This document shows, piece by piece, positions 63,857-64,000 of a DNA stretch of 64,000 nucleotides; the stretch's first letter is position 1, and each line of letters opens with the position of its first letter. The stretch is taken from positions 1-64,000 of the forward strand of contig WRKW01000003.1 of NCBI GenBank assembly GCA_009777955.1, in the 5' to 3' direction. The notes beneath the pieces were generated by a model that did no database searches, was not told where the DNA came from, and worked only from the letters and a program-made list of their open reading frames with translations. A program made the position numbers and the translations under genes. Source of the stretch: Alphaproteobacteria bacterium. Lineage in GTDB: Bacteria; Pseudomonadota; Alphaproteobacteria; Rs-D84.

Positions 63857-64000
63857 ATGATAATCAAAAAAGCCGAAAGTTTCTGTGGTGCAGTCGAACG
63901 AAAGCCAAAGGTTGTGTTTTATTGCGCGATAATTGTTGCATTGGGAATTGGTATATTTATTGGTGCATTTTCTGGGAACAGAACTGAAAAGATTGGATTG
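63857..64000 (+). CDS. Membrane protein, cut by the right edge
   Basis: The first 48 codons of a gene (MIIKKAESFCGAVERKPK...) with a membrane helix (about 20-39, rich in Ile and Gly). GGGGGG lies 6 nt before the ATG and lolD ends 19 bp upstream, so it may be in the lol operon. The helix pattern suggests an N-terminally anchored envelope protein; family unknown because it is incomplete. Confidence 0.65.
   Translation, partial: MIIKKAESFCGAVERKPKVVFYCAIIVALGIGIFIGAFSGNRTEKIGL

Overview
The window looks like a chromosomal stretch of a Gram-negative, AT-leaning bacterium with a compact, partly reduced genome, most likely an uncultured alphaproteobacterial lineage. This placement is an inference from gene content: lpxC/lpxK, an AsmA-like protein, lolCD, mre/mrd genes, a zinc-less type bL36, a type-2 (eukaryote-like) IleRS, an R64-style type IVb pilus set and virB3-virB4. 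Genes are densely packed, with many 1-14 bp overlaps. TTG starts recur (pilO2, lpxK, virB3, asmA), and several genes have a TATAAT-like -10 element only 6-7 nt before their ATG, so leaderless mRNAs are probably common.

Layout: 0.4-1.7 kb AAA/DUF4143 ATPase; 2-7 kb type IVb pilus genes pilO2-pilP-ATPase-pilR (minus strand); 7.1-9.8 kb lipid A genes; 10 kb initiator tRNA; 11-14.5 kb virB3-virB4 plus a predicted HExxH protein; 14.8-18.5 kb bL36, a short SufD-like protein, ychF and dnaG; 18.5-25 kb topA and the mreC-mreD-mrdA-rodA elongasome; 25.2-29.2 kb rpmI-rplT-pheS-pheT; 30-35 kb a GNAT-ileS-rmlC-nth operon behind a leader peptide; 35-42 kb mnmG, fabG, tdk, fabD, queH and metG; 42.7-43.6 kb a diversity-generating retroelement (DGR) locus; 43.7-48.5 kb gyrB followed by DNA-hygiene genes (RusA-like, MazG-like, HhH-GPD, ung); 49-51 kb aspS behind a T-box leader; 51-58.8 kb asmA, uvrB, tsaE, an ftsA-rpe gene fusion and ftsQ; 60-64 kb a pilus-type secretin, lolC/E, lolD and a gene cut by the right edge.

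Four things stand out. (1) Two paralogous exported proteins (29.5 and 42.7 kb) have C-terminal blocks that differ at 18 sites over 25 codons, all at codon positions 1 or 2. Next to the second lies a 59-bp near-copy in which every adenine, and almost nothing else, sits at a variable site. This is the signature of a DGR template repeat, and it is followed by what looks like the last ~50 codons of a reverse transcriptase. (2) aspS is preceded by a T-box leader: an exact UGGCACC bulge between two 5-bp helices, whose bulge is perfectly complementary to the aspS Shine-Dalgarno region, implying translational control by uncharged tRNA-Asp. (3) The GNAT-ileS operon starts with a 10-residue leader peptide carrying three consecutive Ile codons, followed by an intrinsic terminator: an isoleucine attenuator. 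(4) FtsA is fused in frame, after its amphipathic helix, to ribulose-phosphate 3-epimerase.

Two dispersed repeat families are present: a two-hairpin element always placed with the same polarity at the 3' ends of genes, and arrays of a TCATTGCGAG-type repeat lying beside the DGR target genes.
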